A stretch of DNA of 33,447 bases from Cecembia sp. (lineage in GTDB: Bacteria > Bacteroidota > Bacteroidia > Cytophagales > Cyclobacteriaceae), in contig NZ_SLAP01000254.1 of the NCBI RefSeq assembly GCF_007126775.1, positions 1-33,447 of the forward strand, in the 5' to 3' direction. Numbering within the stretch: the stretch's first letter is position 1; each line of letters opens with the position of its first letter. Shown piece by piece: positions 1 through 7,826 of the stretch. A program made the position numbers and the translations under genes. Below the pieces are notes generated by a model that worked only from the letters and a program-made list of their open reading frames with translations, had not been told where the DNA came from and did no database searches.

Positions 1-160
1 GAAGCCTTTATGATTTTTTAAAATAATAGTTTGTTATTTTGTATACTACACGTTTTTTGTTTAATTTAAGTACCCTGATCGATATAAATCTTTAATCTTT
101 TTGTGTTATAGTATTAGTTTTAGTATATTGATCTTTTTAGTTCTCCAAATTGATACTTCT

Positions 161-811
161 ATGAGAATATTAAATATACTAGGCATCACATTTCTTATCT
201 GTTTTTCAACTCATGCCCAAACCGAAAAAGGCCGATTCTTGGTTGGTGCGGGAACTAATCTAGGGATATCTGAGTCCTCCGGAATGATGAACCTTTCTTT
301 TTCAAGGCAAAAAACTTTTATTGATGATGATCTTTCTAGTCAAACTAACAGCAATAATATATTTATAGCTCCAAAAGCAGGATACTTTATCGTTGATAAT
401 TTGGTTGCCGGACTGGATATGGCATTGGGTTGGGGGAGAGGAACGTCATCTATTGTTGGGCTTCCTGAAAATTTAGATTCGAAAAGCTCTCTTTTCGGTA
501 TAGGACCATTTGTACGGTATTATTTTCCAAGTGGGAAGATTTTGCCCTTTGCTGAGGTGAATACCCTTTTTGGCAGAAGGAGCATAGAAATCACTGGTGT
601 AGTCGGTTCAGAAAGTCAATTAACGTTTACCAATATTGGTGGAGGTTTAGGTCTTGCATTTTTATTGGGAAATCGGAGCAGTATTGATCTGCTATTAAAT
701 TATAATGTTGATCGAAGTAACCTGGAATCAGAAGATTATATTGACCGTGGAAATACCTTAGGGATTAAGATAGGTTTTACCATGTTTCTTGGAAAAAATC
801 CAGAAATATAA
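161..811 (+). CDS. Outer-membrane beta-barrel protein, copy 1
   Basis: The protein is about 216 residues long, with an N-terminal signal peptide (about residues 1-20, ending THAQ) followed by alternating hydrophobic/polar strands rich in Gly and aromatic residues. Its last residues (GFTMFLG) look like a closing beta-strand. This is typical of small 8-10-stranded outer-membrane barrels of Bacteroidota (OmpW/porin-like 'outer membrane beta-barrel' class). An in-frame TTG at 101 would add 20 residues ahead of the signal peptide, so I chose the ATG at 161. The next gene is a clear paralogue: both mature proteins start TEKGR and share the GPFVRYY and LPFAEVN segments. No enzymatic motif is visible and the ligand is unknown. 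Confidence 0.8.
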   Translation: MRILNILGITFLICFSTHAQTEKGRFLVGAGTNLGISESSGMMNLSFSRQKTFIDDDLSSQTNSNNIFIAPKAGYFIVDNLVAGLDMALGWGRGTSSIVGLPENLDSKSSLFGIGPFVRYYFPSGKILPFAEVNTLFGRRSIEITGVVGSESQLTFTNIGGGLGLAFLLGNRSSIDLLLNYNVDRSNLESEDYIDRGNTLGIKIGFTMFLGKNPEI

Positions 812-915
812 GATGTGCAGGATGCAGGGAAGTTAAATTCCTCCTACTGATTACCGACTTATTTTCCATAATTAGATCTAAAAAGATCTCAATCCACTAC
901 AAAAAATTATGTTTT

Positions 916-1548
916 ATGAAAAAATTAAAAATTTTAAGTTTTTTCCTTTTGATCAGTTTTTCTGTTCATTCCCAAACTGAAAAAGGGAGAATGCTCCTCG
1001 GTGCGGGTACCCATATTGGATTTTCAAATGGTGTAGGAATGATGGATATGTATTTTTCCAATTCAACAAGAGAATTTGCTGATGGTTCTTCTGAAAAAAG
1101 CAGTTCTTATAACATCTTTTTTGCACCGAAGGTGGGCTATTTTTTGACCGATAATTTGGCAGCAGGAATCGATTTGGCCTTTGGATGGGGAAGTAGGGAA
1201 ATATTTCTCAACGCTTTTGCTTTTGAGGCCAACAACTCTTTGTTTGGAGCAGGTCCTTTTGTTAGGTATTATTTACCAAAAGGAAAAATTCTTCCTTTTG
1301 CTGAGGTAAATTCTATTTTTGGCAACCAAAGAACAAGAACTGATATGGCTGGGGATACTGAAAGCAATACAGGTATCACCAATATTGGCGGAGGCTTGGG
1401 GCTTGCGCTGTTGTTGGGAGAGCGAAGCAGCTTTGATTTGCTATTGAATTACAGTTCCAATAGAGCGAATTTTGAATCTGATGGGTTCTACACAAGACAG
1501 AATACTATTGGAATAAAATTCGGTTACACCATTTTCCTTGGAAAATAA
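916..1548 (+). CDS. Outer-membrane beta-barrel protein, copy 2
   Basis: This 210-residue protein has a signal peptide (MKKLKILSFFLLISFSVHSQ) and then a barrel domain closely parallel to the preceding gene. Shared blocks are TEKGR, GPFVRYY, GKILPFAEVN, TNIGGGLGLA and a Gly-rich last strand (GYTIFLGK). The pair probably arose by tandem duplication. The 104-bp gap between them holds no obvious terminator, so co-transcription is possible. The gene ends 7 bp before the convergent hydrolase gene. The role is unknown beyond an outer-membrane location. Confidence 0.8.
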   Translation: MKKLKILSFFLLISFSVHSQTEKGRMLLGAGTHIGFSNGVGMMDMYFSNSTREFADGSSEKSSSYNIFFAPKVGYFLTDNLAAGIDLAFGWGSREIFLNAFAFEANNSLFGAGPFVRYYLPKGKILPFAEVNSIFGNQRTRTDMAGDTESNTGITNIGGGLGLALLLGERSSFDLLLNYSSNRANFESDGFYTRQNTIGIKFGYTIFLGK

Positions 1549-1555
1549 AAGGTTT

Positions 1556-2608
1556 TTAAAATTTCACCTGATCCACATCTTTCACAAAGCGGATCAAACC
1601 TTCAAAAAAGACCTTCTGGTCATCATATTGACTCAAATGGCTGCCATCCGGGCAGAAAAGGTAGCGGCCATTTTGCACTTCTGAAGCCATCCACTCCATA
1701 TGTGCAGGATCCATCGTATCATGTCCGGCTCCTACCACTAGCGTTGGAACTTTTATGTTTTTAAGATCAGTCCTTCTGTCCCAACCTTTTAAAGTTGCTC
1801 CTGCTGTGATGCCAAATTCAGAATGTCCTTGCATGTACACATAAACATTAGGGTTGACATGCTTTAGGGAACGCATAACTGCTTCAGGCCACTCTTCCAA
1901 AGGCATCCTCAAGACATGGTACTGGTAATGGTGCTCGAGCAGTAATTCCTCATACCTTGGATTATCAAAGTCTTCATTTTCTTCGATTTCCATGATTTCC
2001 GCAAAAACTTCTGCGGGCATTTGTGGTCCCAATACTTCCTTGGCGTACTTTTCATATTCATCCAAACTTGCCATCATATTGGAAATCACAAGGCCTTTTA
2101 GTTTATCCTGGTGTGCCAATGCATACTCCATGGCCAGTATTCCACCCCAGGATTGTCCGTAAAGGAAAAAATTATCCTTATTGAGCCCCAAAGCTTTTCT
2201 CACCTGTTCCACTTCATCAACAAAACGTTCTATGGTCCATAAATCCTGGTCTTCAGGTTGGTCAGAATAGTAAGAACCCAGCTGATCATAGTAAATGTAT
2301 TCGATTCCTTCTGATGGAAAATAGCCATCAAAACAGGAATACAGTTCGTGGGTCATCCCGGGTCCGCCGTGGAGGAGTAAAACTTTCATGGTAGGATTAT
2401 TGCCCACCCTTTTGGTCCATACCTTAAATTCTCCTTTTGGAGTTTGGATAGGAATCATCCGGATACCCCCTTCAAATTGGTCGTCCCTATTGGAAAAATC
2501 GAAATATTCCGCAGTAACCTGGGATGTGCTGTTTTTTTCTTGAACCTGAGGTCCGCAGGAAATAAAGAAACTCAATAGTAGCGCAGGGAAGAGGCTGTAT
2601 TTTTTCAT
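1556..2608 (-). CDS. Proline iminopeptidase-like alpha/beta hydrolase (lipoprotein)
   Basis: At 350 residues this has the S33-family layout. HGGPG at 80-84 forms the oxyanion region, the nucleophile elbow GQSWGG puts Ser at 153, the acid is probably Asp297 (AGHD) and the catalytic His is His324 (DGSH). S33 enzymes release N-terminal Pro or other residues from peptides, or hydrolyse small amides and esters. The N-terminus is a lipoprotein signal (FFISC, Cys18), so it is probably membrane-anchored outside the cytoplasm, unlike classical cytoplasmic PIP. Its ATG at 2608 faces a 348-bp gene-free stretch. The substrate cannot be told from sequence. Confidence 0.85.
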   Translation of the reverse strand: MKKYSLFPALLLSFFISCGPQVQEKNSTSQVTAEYFDFSNRDDQFEGGIRMIPIQTPKGEFKVWTKRVGNNPTMKVLLLHGGPGMTHELYSCFDGYFPSEGIEYIYYDQLGSYYSDQPEDQDLWTIERFVDEVEQVRKALGLNKDNFFLYGQSWGGILAMEYALAHQDKLKGLVISNMMASLDEYEKYAKEVLGPQMPAEVFAEIMEIEENEDFDNPRYEELLLEHHYQYHVLRMPLEEWPEAVMRSLKHVNPNVYVYMQGHSEFGITAGATLKGWDRRTDLKNIKVPTLVVGAGHDTMDPAHMEWMASEVQNGRYLFCPDGSHLSQYDDQKVFFEGLIRFVKDVDQVKF

Positions 2609-2712
2609 TTGTTGTTGGTTCTGTACATTTTTTCAATTTAAAGAAAGAATATAAGGAATACAATAGGTTGATTAATGGAATATTTGGCTACATAAAAATT
2701 TCAAGTAGATAA

Positions 2713-2793
2713 TTAGGTAGTTCTTTCCCGGTATTGAAAGTTAATACCATCCATTTCTTCAGGAGTCATCATCAATTTAATGATTCCATCTGC
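2713..2793 (-). pseudogene. Possible C-terminal remnant of a lost gene
   Basis: On the minus strand, 26 codons read through to a TAA with protein-like content (…TPEEMDGINFQYRER…) and are closed upstream by an in-frame TAA. No start codon is in a sensible position except the internal ATG pair. I do not recognise the family. A run of this length can occur by chance, so this is only a candidate for a decayed gene end downstream of the promoter-like box at 2867-2874. Confidence 0.25.
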
Positions 2794-2866
2794 TTATAAC
2801 ATTCTTTTTTGAGCTGAAAAAATCGCTGTATCCTAAAAGATATCACTAATGTCCGTATTTCTGGGG

Positions 2867-2874
2867 CAAAAGTA
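2867..2874 (-). promoter_or_regulatory. Bacteroidota-type -7 box (TACTTTTG), minus strand
   Basis: The minus strand reads TACTTTTG followed by CCCC, matching the TAnnTTTG -7 consensus of the Bacteroidota primary sigma factor. I see no clear TTG at the -33 position. It would drive transcription toward the hydrolase gene, starting about 250 nt before its ATG. Confidence 0.4.
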
Positions 2875-2956
2875 TGTAATATCGATTTATTGTTTGTTTA
2901 AAATATTTGCTTTACTTTTAAAACTAACGAATCCTCTATAATAATCAAGCAATCAT

Positions 2957-4372
2957 ATGAAAGCCCTTCTTATTTTCCCAGTTCTATTTATTGTCCTATT
3001 TACATCGGCACAAACCACTTTGGAATTTGAAGATCCTGTCAAACAACGTGTATTTGTACTCACCGACATTACCAATGAACCGGATGATCAGCAGTCTTTA
3101 GTTCGTTTTTTGGTCTATGCCAACGAATATGATATTGAAGGCATGGTAGCTACTACTTCTACCCATTTGAGAAATAATACAAGAAAGGATAAAATTGAAG
3201 AGTTGATCAAAAATTACGGAGAAGTAAAAGCCAATCTGGATAAGCATGGAGAAGGTTTTCCCAGCATGGAATATTTATTGAGTATCACTAAGGAACATTT
3301 GCCATTATACAGTATGGATGGAGTAGGGGAAGGGAAAGATTCATCTGGTTCGGAATTATTGATCCAAGCAGTGGATAAGGTAGACGAAAGACCCCTTTGG
3401 ATATCTATTTGGGGAGGGGCTAATTGTTTGGCTCAAGCACTTTGGAAAGTTAAGAATACACGTTCTGAAGAGGAAATCAACAAATTCATAGATAAGATTA
3501 AAGTGTATTCCATATCTGATCAGGATTTTGCAGGACCTTGGGTCAGACATAATTTCCCTCAAATTTTTTATATCGTGGATGCCAGTGTTGGAGACAATTG
3601 GAGGGAATATTATAAAGCGACTTGGACAGGTATTGCTGGAGACAAGTGGTATAAGAATGGCCCTTTTTACCATTTTGAACTGGTGGACAATCCTTGGTTG
3701 ATGGAAAATATCAGGGATAATCATGGACCTCTAGGTGCAAGTTATTTGCCGTCTGATTATATTATGGAAGGAGATACTCCCTCATTTTTTGGTCTGATAC
3801 AAAATGGACTCGCCTGGTATAGAAGTCCCTCCTGGGGAGGTTGGGCAGGTCGGTATGAACTATTTAAATCTTATGGAGAAGAAGGGCCAATATGGACTTC
3901 CTCAGTTCATACTCAAGATGAAGTCATTTTGCCTGATGGAAGGATTGAAGCTTCAAATCAAGCAACTATTTGGCGATGGAGAAAGGCATATCAGCACGAT
4001 TTTGCAGCAAGGATGGACTGGAATATAGCAGAATCTTTCAAGGATGCCAATCATAATCCGATCATTGTACTCAATGGAAATGAGGGGAAAGCTTTTGGAA
4101 AAGCCAAGGTGAAAGCTGGAGATTTTGTAAGACTTTCAGCAAAGGGTACTTATGACCCAGATGGTGATCAATTGAGGTACAAATGGTGGATCTATAAGGA
4201 AGCAGGTAATTTCAATGGTGATTTGGACTTTCATAACCCTTACGGAGAAGAATTGGTTTTTCAAATGCCTCAGTTGGGTTCAGGCCAGGAATTGCATCTC
4301 ATTTTGGAAGTGGAAGACAGTGGTACGCCAAGTTTAACCAGTTATAGAAGGGTTATTCTAAGTCAACCCTGA
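2957..4372 (+). CDS. Sde182/DUF1593 nucleoside hydrolase-like protein, copy 1
   Basis: The 471-residue secreted protein starts with a signal peptide ending FTSAQ (about residue 19). The N-terminal domain, about 28-300, opens with RVFVLTDITNEPDDQQS, the acidic loop of the DUF1593 (Sde182 nucleoside hydrolase-like) family, comparable to the DTDxxxDD calcium site of true nucleoside hydrolases. Later hallmarks are WGGANCLAQAL and SDQDFAGPW. The C-terminal part (about 365-470) is an Ig-like Sde182 C-terminal domain with a YDPDGDQLRYKWW strand. The founding member, from Saccharophagus, was described as cellulose-binding. Enzymatic activity is unproven. A second copy lies at 9396, so the pair may act on related plant or algal material. 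Confidence 0.85.
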   Translation: MKALLIFPVLFIVLFTSAQTTLEFEDPVKQRVFVLTDITNEPDDQQSLVRFLVYANEYDIEGMVATTSTHLRNNTRKDKIEELIKNYGEVKANLDKHGEGFPSMEYLLSITKEHLPLYSMDGVGEGKDSSGSELLIQAVDKVDERPLWISIWGGANCLAQALWKVKNTRSEEEINKFIDKIKVYSISDQDFAGPWVRHNFPQIFYIVDASVGDNWREYYKATWTGIAGDKWYKNGPFYHFELVDNPWLMENIRDNHGPLGASYLPSDYIMEGDTPSFFGLIQNGLAWYRSPSWGGWAGRYELFKSYGEEGPIWTSSVHTQDEVILPDGRIEASNQATIWRWRKAYQHDFAARMDWNIAESFKDANHNPIIVLNGNEGKAFGKAKVKAGDFVRLSAKGTYDPDGDQLRYKWWIYKEAGNFNGDLDFHNPYGEELVFQMPQLGSGQELHLILEVEDSGTPSLTSYRRVILSQP

Positions 4373-4475
4373 AAATCGTAATATAGCCTGACTACTGTTG
4401 ATTCCGTTGGTTCCAAAGGACGATAGGTTTTCTAGGATGCTTAGTATGGATTGGGTCTGTTTTGGTGGTGGCAAA

Positions 4476-5921
4476 TTATTTTTCTATGACTTTGATCAAA
4501 GAGCCTTTTTCCACTTGATCTTGAAGGTACATGCCGTTGAGTAATGCTATTTGCTCAAATCTGTCCTCAGATGTTTTGAAATATTCCAAAGCTGCTTGTA
4601 CCGTCATATCTTGGGGCACTGCTTTGATCCGAATCACATCCGCGGTTTTGTTCAGTTTATCAGCTTCTTTTAATTCCATAAATCCTTTTATGGATGTCAG
4701 GAAAGTGTTATGATGGTTTTGAAACCTTGAAATCTCAGCCACGCCCATCATTTGGTAAATGTAGTTCTCAAAATGGATAAAGGAAACTACTACCCTAAGG
4801 ATGCTGTTTTCCTGATTTTGATGTGCAATAAGGGTTAATGAAGGAATACCATTAATTGGGGCATTTGATTGTTCTTTTAATTCCAGTTTGTATCGTTCAA
4901 GAAATGATTTTCCAGCCTCATTTAAAGTTTTCTCCGTATTGAGCGTCAGGATTAAAATGGCATCACCTTCTTTAGATGCCATTTGAACCTGTTGAGGGGT
5001 ATTTTGAAAACTCCAATCTTTGGGAAGAGGGAAGCTGAATTTAAGAACAGGATGATAGAAAACTCCTTTTTCAACAAAGCCCTGTTTTGGATCCTCCCCA
5101 TAGACCATGCCTTCTATCCTTCGGAGATAGGCATCTCTATTTATGGTGGGATTTTCGATTTGTAGCTTTCCCTTCCATTTGTCCGCAAGTTTACCAACAT
5201 TAAGCTCTCTTTCTTCCGGTGAAGGGTGAGTAGATAAAAAATCGGGAATATCAGCAGATCCAGATCCTTCTTGTTGCCTTTTGAGCGTTTCAAAAAAGCC
5301 AGCCATCTCAGAGGCATCATAACCAATTTTGCTAGAATACTCCACCCCCAATTTATCTGATTGTCGTTCAGCGTCTCTCCCAAAGCTCAGCAATGCAAGT
5401 TGCATGCCTTGGGAAAGTGGTTCTACAAACTGACCCAATTCAGGTACCAGAATCACACCTGCAATGATACCAATCTGACCAAAGAGCATATTCCGTTGTT
5501 GAATGACAGAATGCCTTGCCGTAATATGTCCGATCTCATGCCCCAAAACACCTGCAAATTCCGCTTCATTGTTGAAGTGGGCCATGATTCCCCTTGTAAA
5601 GTAAACATAACCGCCCGGCAAGGCAAAGGCATTGATGACTGGGGAATCTACAATTTTGAATTCAAACGCAAGTTTTGGGCGATGGGAAATTGCAGCCATT
5701 TCCAGACCCGTTTCTGTAATGAATTGTTGAAGTGCAGGATCTTCGTACAAGCCAAAGTATGCTACTATTTCAGGATTGGCTTCTTTTCCCATGGCTATTT
5801 CCTGGGCTTGTGACATCAAAACCATTTGTTTTCTACCAGTTACTGGGTTGACCGCACAAGAAGAAATTAACATTAAGACAGTAATGATGCCAAGCGGAGC
5901 GCATATTGTTCTTGGTTTCAT
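4476..5921 (-). CDS. M48-family zinc metallopeptidase, lipoprotein
   Basis: This 481-residue protein has a lipoprotein signal (LISSC, Cys22) directly followed by the NPVTGRKQ segment common to Bacteroidota and proteobacterial M48 lipoproteins. The zinc motif HEIGH is at 128-132, with Glu185 (GRDAERQSD) as the likely third ligand. The peptidase domain covers about 35-265. The C-terminal 215 residues form a separate region ending in a helical segment (TVQAALEYFKTSED) seen in longer members of the family. The relatives BepA/YfgC and LoiP work in outer-membrane protein quality control, and a similar envelope role is likely here. The gene stands alone on its strand. Confidence 0.88.
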   Translation of the reverse strand: MKPRTICAPLGIITVLMLISSCAVNPVTGRKQMVLMSQAQEIAMGKEANPEIVAYFGLYEDPALQQFITETGLEMAAISHRPKLAFEFKIVDSPVINAFALPGGYVYFTRGIMAHFNNEAEFAGVLGHEIGHITARHSVIQQRNMLFGQIGIIAGVILVPELGQFVEPLSQGMQLALLSFGRDAERQSDKLGVEYSSKIGYDASEMAGFFETLKRQQEGSGSADIPDFLSTHPSPEERELNVGKLADKWKGKLQIENPTINRDAYLRRIEGMVYGEDPKQGFVEKGVFYHPVLKFSFPLPKDWSFQNTPQQVQMASKEGDAILILTLNTEKTLNEAGKSFLERYKLELKEQSNAPINGIPSLTLIAHQNQENSILRVVVSFIHFENYIYQMMGVAEISRFQNHHNTFLTSIKGFMELKEADKLNKTADVIRIKAVPQDMTVQAALEYFKTSEDRFEQIALLNGMYLQDQVEKGSLIKVIEK

Positions 5922-6067
5922 GGTAGAAAAATTTTAAGGCCGGATTAAATCTTGGCTACCTTTTAGCTTTTATAATATACGAAAAAATTACCTTGTATTT
6001 TAAAAAAGGGGTACTTATTATGGGGTTATTGAAAAATTGTTTCGGCTATTGTAAAAGGCTGGATTAG

Positions 6068-6096
6068 TTGTAAATCCAATAATAGGAATAATTTTG
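6068..6096 (+). promoter_or_regulatory. Bacteroidota-type promoter (TTG-N18-TAATTTTG)
   Basis: A TTG at 6068-6070 is followed, after 18 bp, by TAATTTTG at 6089-6096. This is a full match to the TAnnTTTG -7 box with plausible -33 spacing. Transcription would start near 6101-6104, about 115 nt before the esterase ATG, and immediately runs into a strong hairpin with a T-tract (6146-6185). Confidence 0.55.
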
Positions 6097-6126
6097 AAGC
6101 TTTTGACAGTCAGTATTTTATAATCA

Positions 6127-6138
6127 ATGGATATCCAT
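6127..6138. repeat. Perfect 12-bp palindrome ATGGATATCCAT
   Basis: ATGGATATCCAT is identical to its reverse complement and lies between the predicted transcription start and the hairpin at 6146. Its GGATATCC core recurs in the palindrome at 12319-12330. It may be an operator half of a regulator site, or simply part of the leader RNA. Function is inferred only from position. Confidence 0.35.
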
Positions 6139-6145
6139 CTATAGG

Positions 6146-6185
6146 GATTTGAAGGTTTTTTTAAAAAACCTTCAAATCTTTTTTT
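6146..6185 (+). terminator. Intrinsic terminator or attenuator hairpin upstream of the esterase
   Basis: GATTTGAAGGTTTTTT (6146-6161) pairs with AAAAAACCTTCAAATC (6163-6178) to give a 16-bp stem, followed by seven T residues (6179-6185). The T-tract is on the plus-strand side only. It lies about 32 nt before the ATG at 6218, downstream of a good promoter, so it either ends a short transcript of about 80 nt or attenuates transcription of the esterase operon. Confidence 0.65.
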
Positions 6186-6217
6186 GATTTTGGGAATTAG
6201 AGAGGCTAAATTAGATT

Positions 6218-7135
6218 ATGAAAAATATTCTTATACTAACCTTAATGGTTTTTTTTGCCATACCTTCTTTTTCTCAAAAAGAAATGCCGCTATATAATAA
6301 CCACCATGTGCCCAATTCCATTTCAGCACCTGATGAAGAACATGCCGAACTGGGAGAGGATGGTATTTTGAGAATAAGCAAAGTTAGTTTCCCTACTTTA
6401 TCGGTGTATCTTCCTCCTAAAGAAAAGGCTACAGGTCAGGCAGTCATCATTTGTCCTGGCGGAGGCTATTGGATTTTGGCTGCAGGACATGAAGGAGCAG
6501 ATGTAGCAGAGGAATTTGCTAAAAGAGGAGTTGCTGCTTTTGTTCTGAAATACCGCTTGCCCAGTGATGAAACTATGATTGACAAAACCATTGGGCCTTT
6601 GCAGGATGCCCAAAAAGCCATTCAAACGGTGAGAGAAAATGCAAAGGAATGGAATATCAATCCCGAAAAGGTGGGGATTTTGGGTTTCTCGGCAGGAGGA
6701 CATTTGGCTTCAACAGCAGGAACGCATTTTCACCAAGCCCAAATCGATAATCCCAAAAAAACCAGTCTGAGACCGGATTTTATGGTTTTGGTTTATCCCG
6801 TGATAAGTTTTGATCCTGGGATAGGCCATAGTGGTTCTTCCAAAAACCTTTTAGGTGAAAATCCTTCACAGGAATTGTTGGACAAGTTTTCAAATGAAAA
6901 ACAGGTAAATGCCGCAACTCCTCCAACTTATCTGGTTCATGCCAAAGATGACCGGGTAAGCATTCGAAATTCTTATGTATTCGAGGCAGTTTTGCAAGAA
7001 AAAGGAATTCATGTAAGTACTACCTATTTTGAATCCGGAGGGCATGGTTTTGGAATGGTTAATCCCCAATCAGAAATTATATGGATGGATGAAGTGGAAG
7101 CTTGGCTCAAAAAACACTTTACTAATCTTCCTTAA
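6218..7135 (+). CDS. Secreted alpha/beta-hydrolase esterase (BD-FAE/acetyl-xylan-esterase-like)
   Basis: The 305-residue protein has a signal peptide ending SFSQ (residue 20). An oxyanion segment CPGGGYW lies near residue 80, the nucleophile elbow GFSAGG puts Ser at 158, an acid is at Asp244 or 245 (KDDRVS), and the catalytic His is His276 (GGHGFG). This arrangement belongs to the bifunctional carbohydrate-esterase / xylan-esterase group that removes acetyl or feruloyl groups from polysaccharides. It is the first gene of a plus-strand run with the DUF4230 protein (70-bp gap), the sulfatase and an Sde182-like protein, which supports a role in trimming decorated glycans. The exact ester is unknown. 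Confidence 0.82.
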   Translation: MKNILILTLMVFFAIPSFSQKEMPLYNNHHVPNSISAPDEEHAELGEDGILRISKVSFPTLSVYLPPKEKATGQAVIICPGGGYWILAAGHEGADVAEEFAKRGVAAFVLKYRLPSDETMIDKTIGPLQDAQKAIQTVRENAKEWNINPEKVGILGFSAGGHLASTAGTHFHQAQIDNPKKTSLRPDFMVLVYPVISFDPGIGHSGSSKNLLGENPSQELLDKFSNEKQVNAATPPTYLVHAKDDRVSIRNSYVFEAVLQEKGIHVSTTYFESGGHGFGMVNPQSEIIWMDEVEAWLKKHFTNLP

Positions 7136-7205
7136 AATTTGATTTTTGGAAATTGGATGCCTTGTTATTTTTAACCATTTTAGCTGAAATAAGTATAATA
7201 ACTTA

Positions 7206-7820
7206 ATGAACAAATTCATCATAGGCTTCATTTTCGGGGCTTTAATATTCGTAGCTGCTTGGTTTTTTTTGGGTAAAAAAGAAAGCAAGGAAGAGCTGAA
7301 AGAGAGCTCAGCGCTCATTCAGGAACAGATCGAACAGGTAGGTAAACTGATTGTTACTGAAGGCTATTTCTCCCAGGTTTTTACCTTTAAGAATTCCCAA
7401 AACCTCTTCCTGAACATTTTGCGCTCTGATAAAAAAGCCCTTGTCGTCGCCAATGCCAAGGTTACTGTAGAATATGATTTAAGGCAACTGGAAACTGAAT
7501 TGGATTTAGAGAATAAAACAGTCATCCTAAAAAGGATTCCCGACCCGGTAATCAATATTTATCCCGATATAGAGTATTATGACGTCACACAAGATTACTT
7601 CAATAAGTTTGGTGCAGCGGATTACAACAAGATAAGAAGTACTGTCAATGACAGGATTAGGGAAAAGGTCAATCAGTCCAATCTCATGGAAAACAGCAGA
7701 GAAAGGTTATTGGCAGAATTAGCCAATCTATTCGTCCTGACCAAATCCTTAGGATGGACCTTGAAATATGAGGAGATGATCATTGAAACTGAGGAGCAAT
7801 TGGAGATCCTTAGAAAATAA
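7206..7820 (+). CDS. DUF4230 domain protein, membrane-anchored
   Basis: This 204-residue protein has one N-terminal transmembrane segment (about residues 4-22, ending FFLGKK) and a DUF4230 domain over most of the rest. The chain carries charged helical stretches near 25-45 and 140-165. DUF4230 proteins are widespread single-pass envelope proteins with no assigned biochemical role. The stop codon is 6 bp before the sulfatase start, so the two are probably co-translated or at least co-transcribed. That could place it as an accessory of the sulfatase, but the family also occurs in many unrelated neighbourhoods. Confidence 0.8.
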   Translation: MNKFIIGFIFGALIFVAAWFFLGKKESKEELKESSALIQEQIEQVGKLIVTEGYFSQVFTFKNSQNLFLNILRSDKKALVVANAKVTVEYDLRQLETELDLENKTVILKRIPDPVINIYPDIEYYDVTQDYFNKFGAADYNKIRSTVNDRIREKVNQSNLMENSRERLLAELANLFVLTKSLGWTLKYEEMIIETEEQLEILRK

Positions 7821-7826
7821 GAAATT

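Larger units (their letters stand above)
2609..2956. other. Gene-free stretch between divergent genes
   Basis: These 348 bp separate the hydrolase (minus) from the Sde182-like gene (plus). I see no ORF of normal size. Two items stand out, both on the minus strand: a TACTTTTG promoter-like box at 2874-2867, and a 26-codon open stretch at 2793-2713 whose translation looks protein-like. Either the hydrolase has a long leader of about 250 nt, or a small gene was lost here. Confidence 0.5.

Noticed and set aside
101-160. Upstream TTG start for the first beta-barrel gene
   Set aside because: It would put 20 extra residues before a good signal peptide; the ATG at 161 gives a normal one.
895-910. 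Possible repeat AGATCT-AAAA-AGATCT before the second barrel gene (around 874-889)
   Set aside because: AGATCT is itself palindromic and short, and there is no supporting promoter box, so an operator call is not justified.
5361-5813. 150-residue ORF on the plus strand opposite the M48 gene
   Set aside because: It lies entirely inside the well-supported metallopeptidase gene and has low-complexity content rich in Cys, His and Asn with no recognisable domain.
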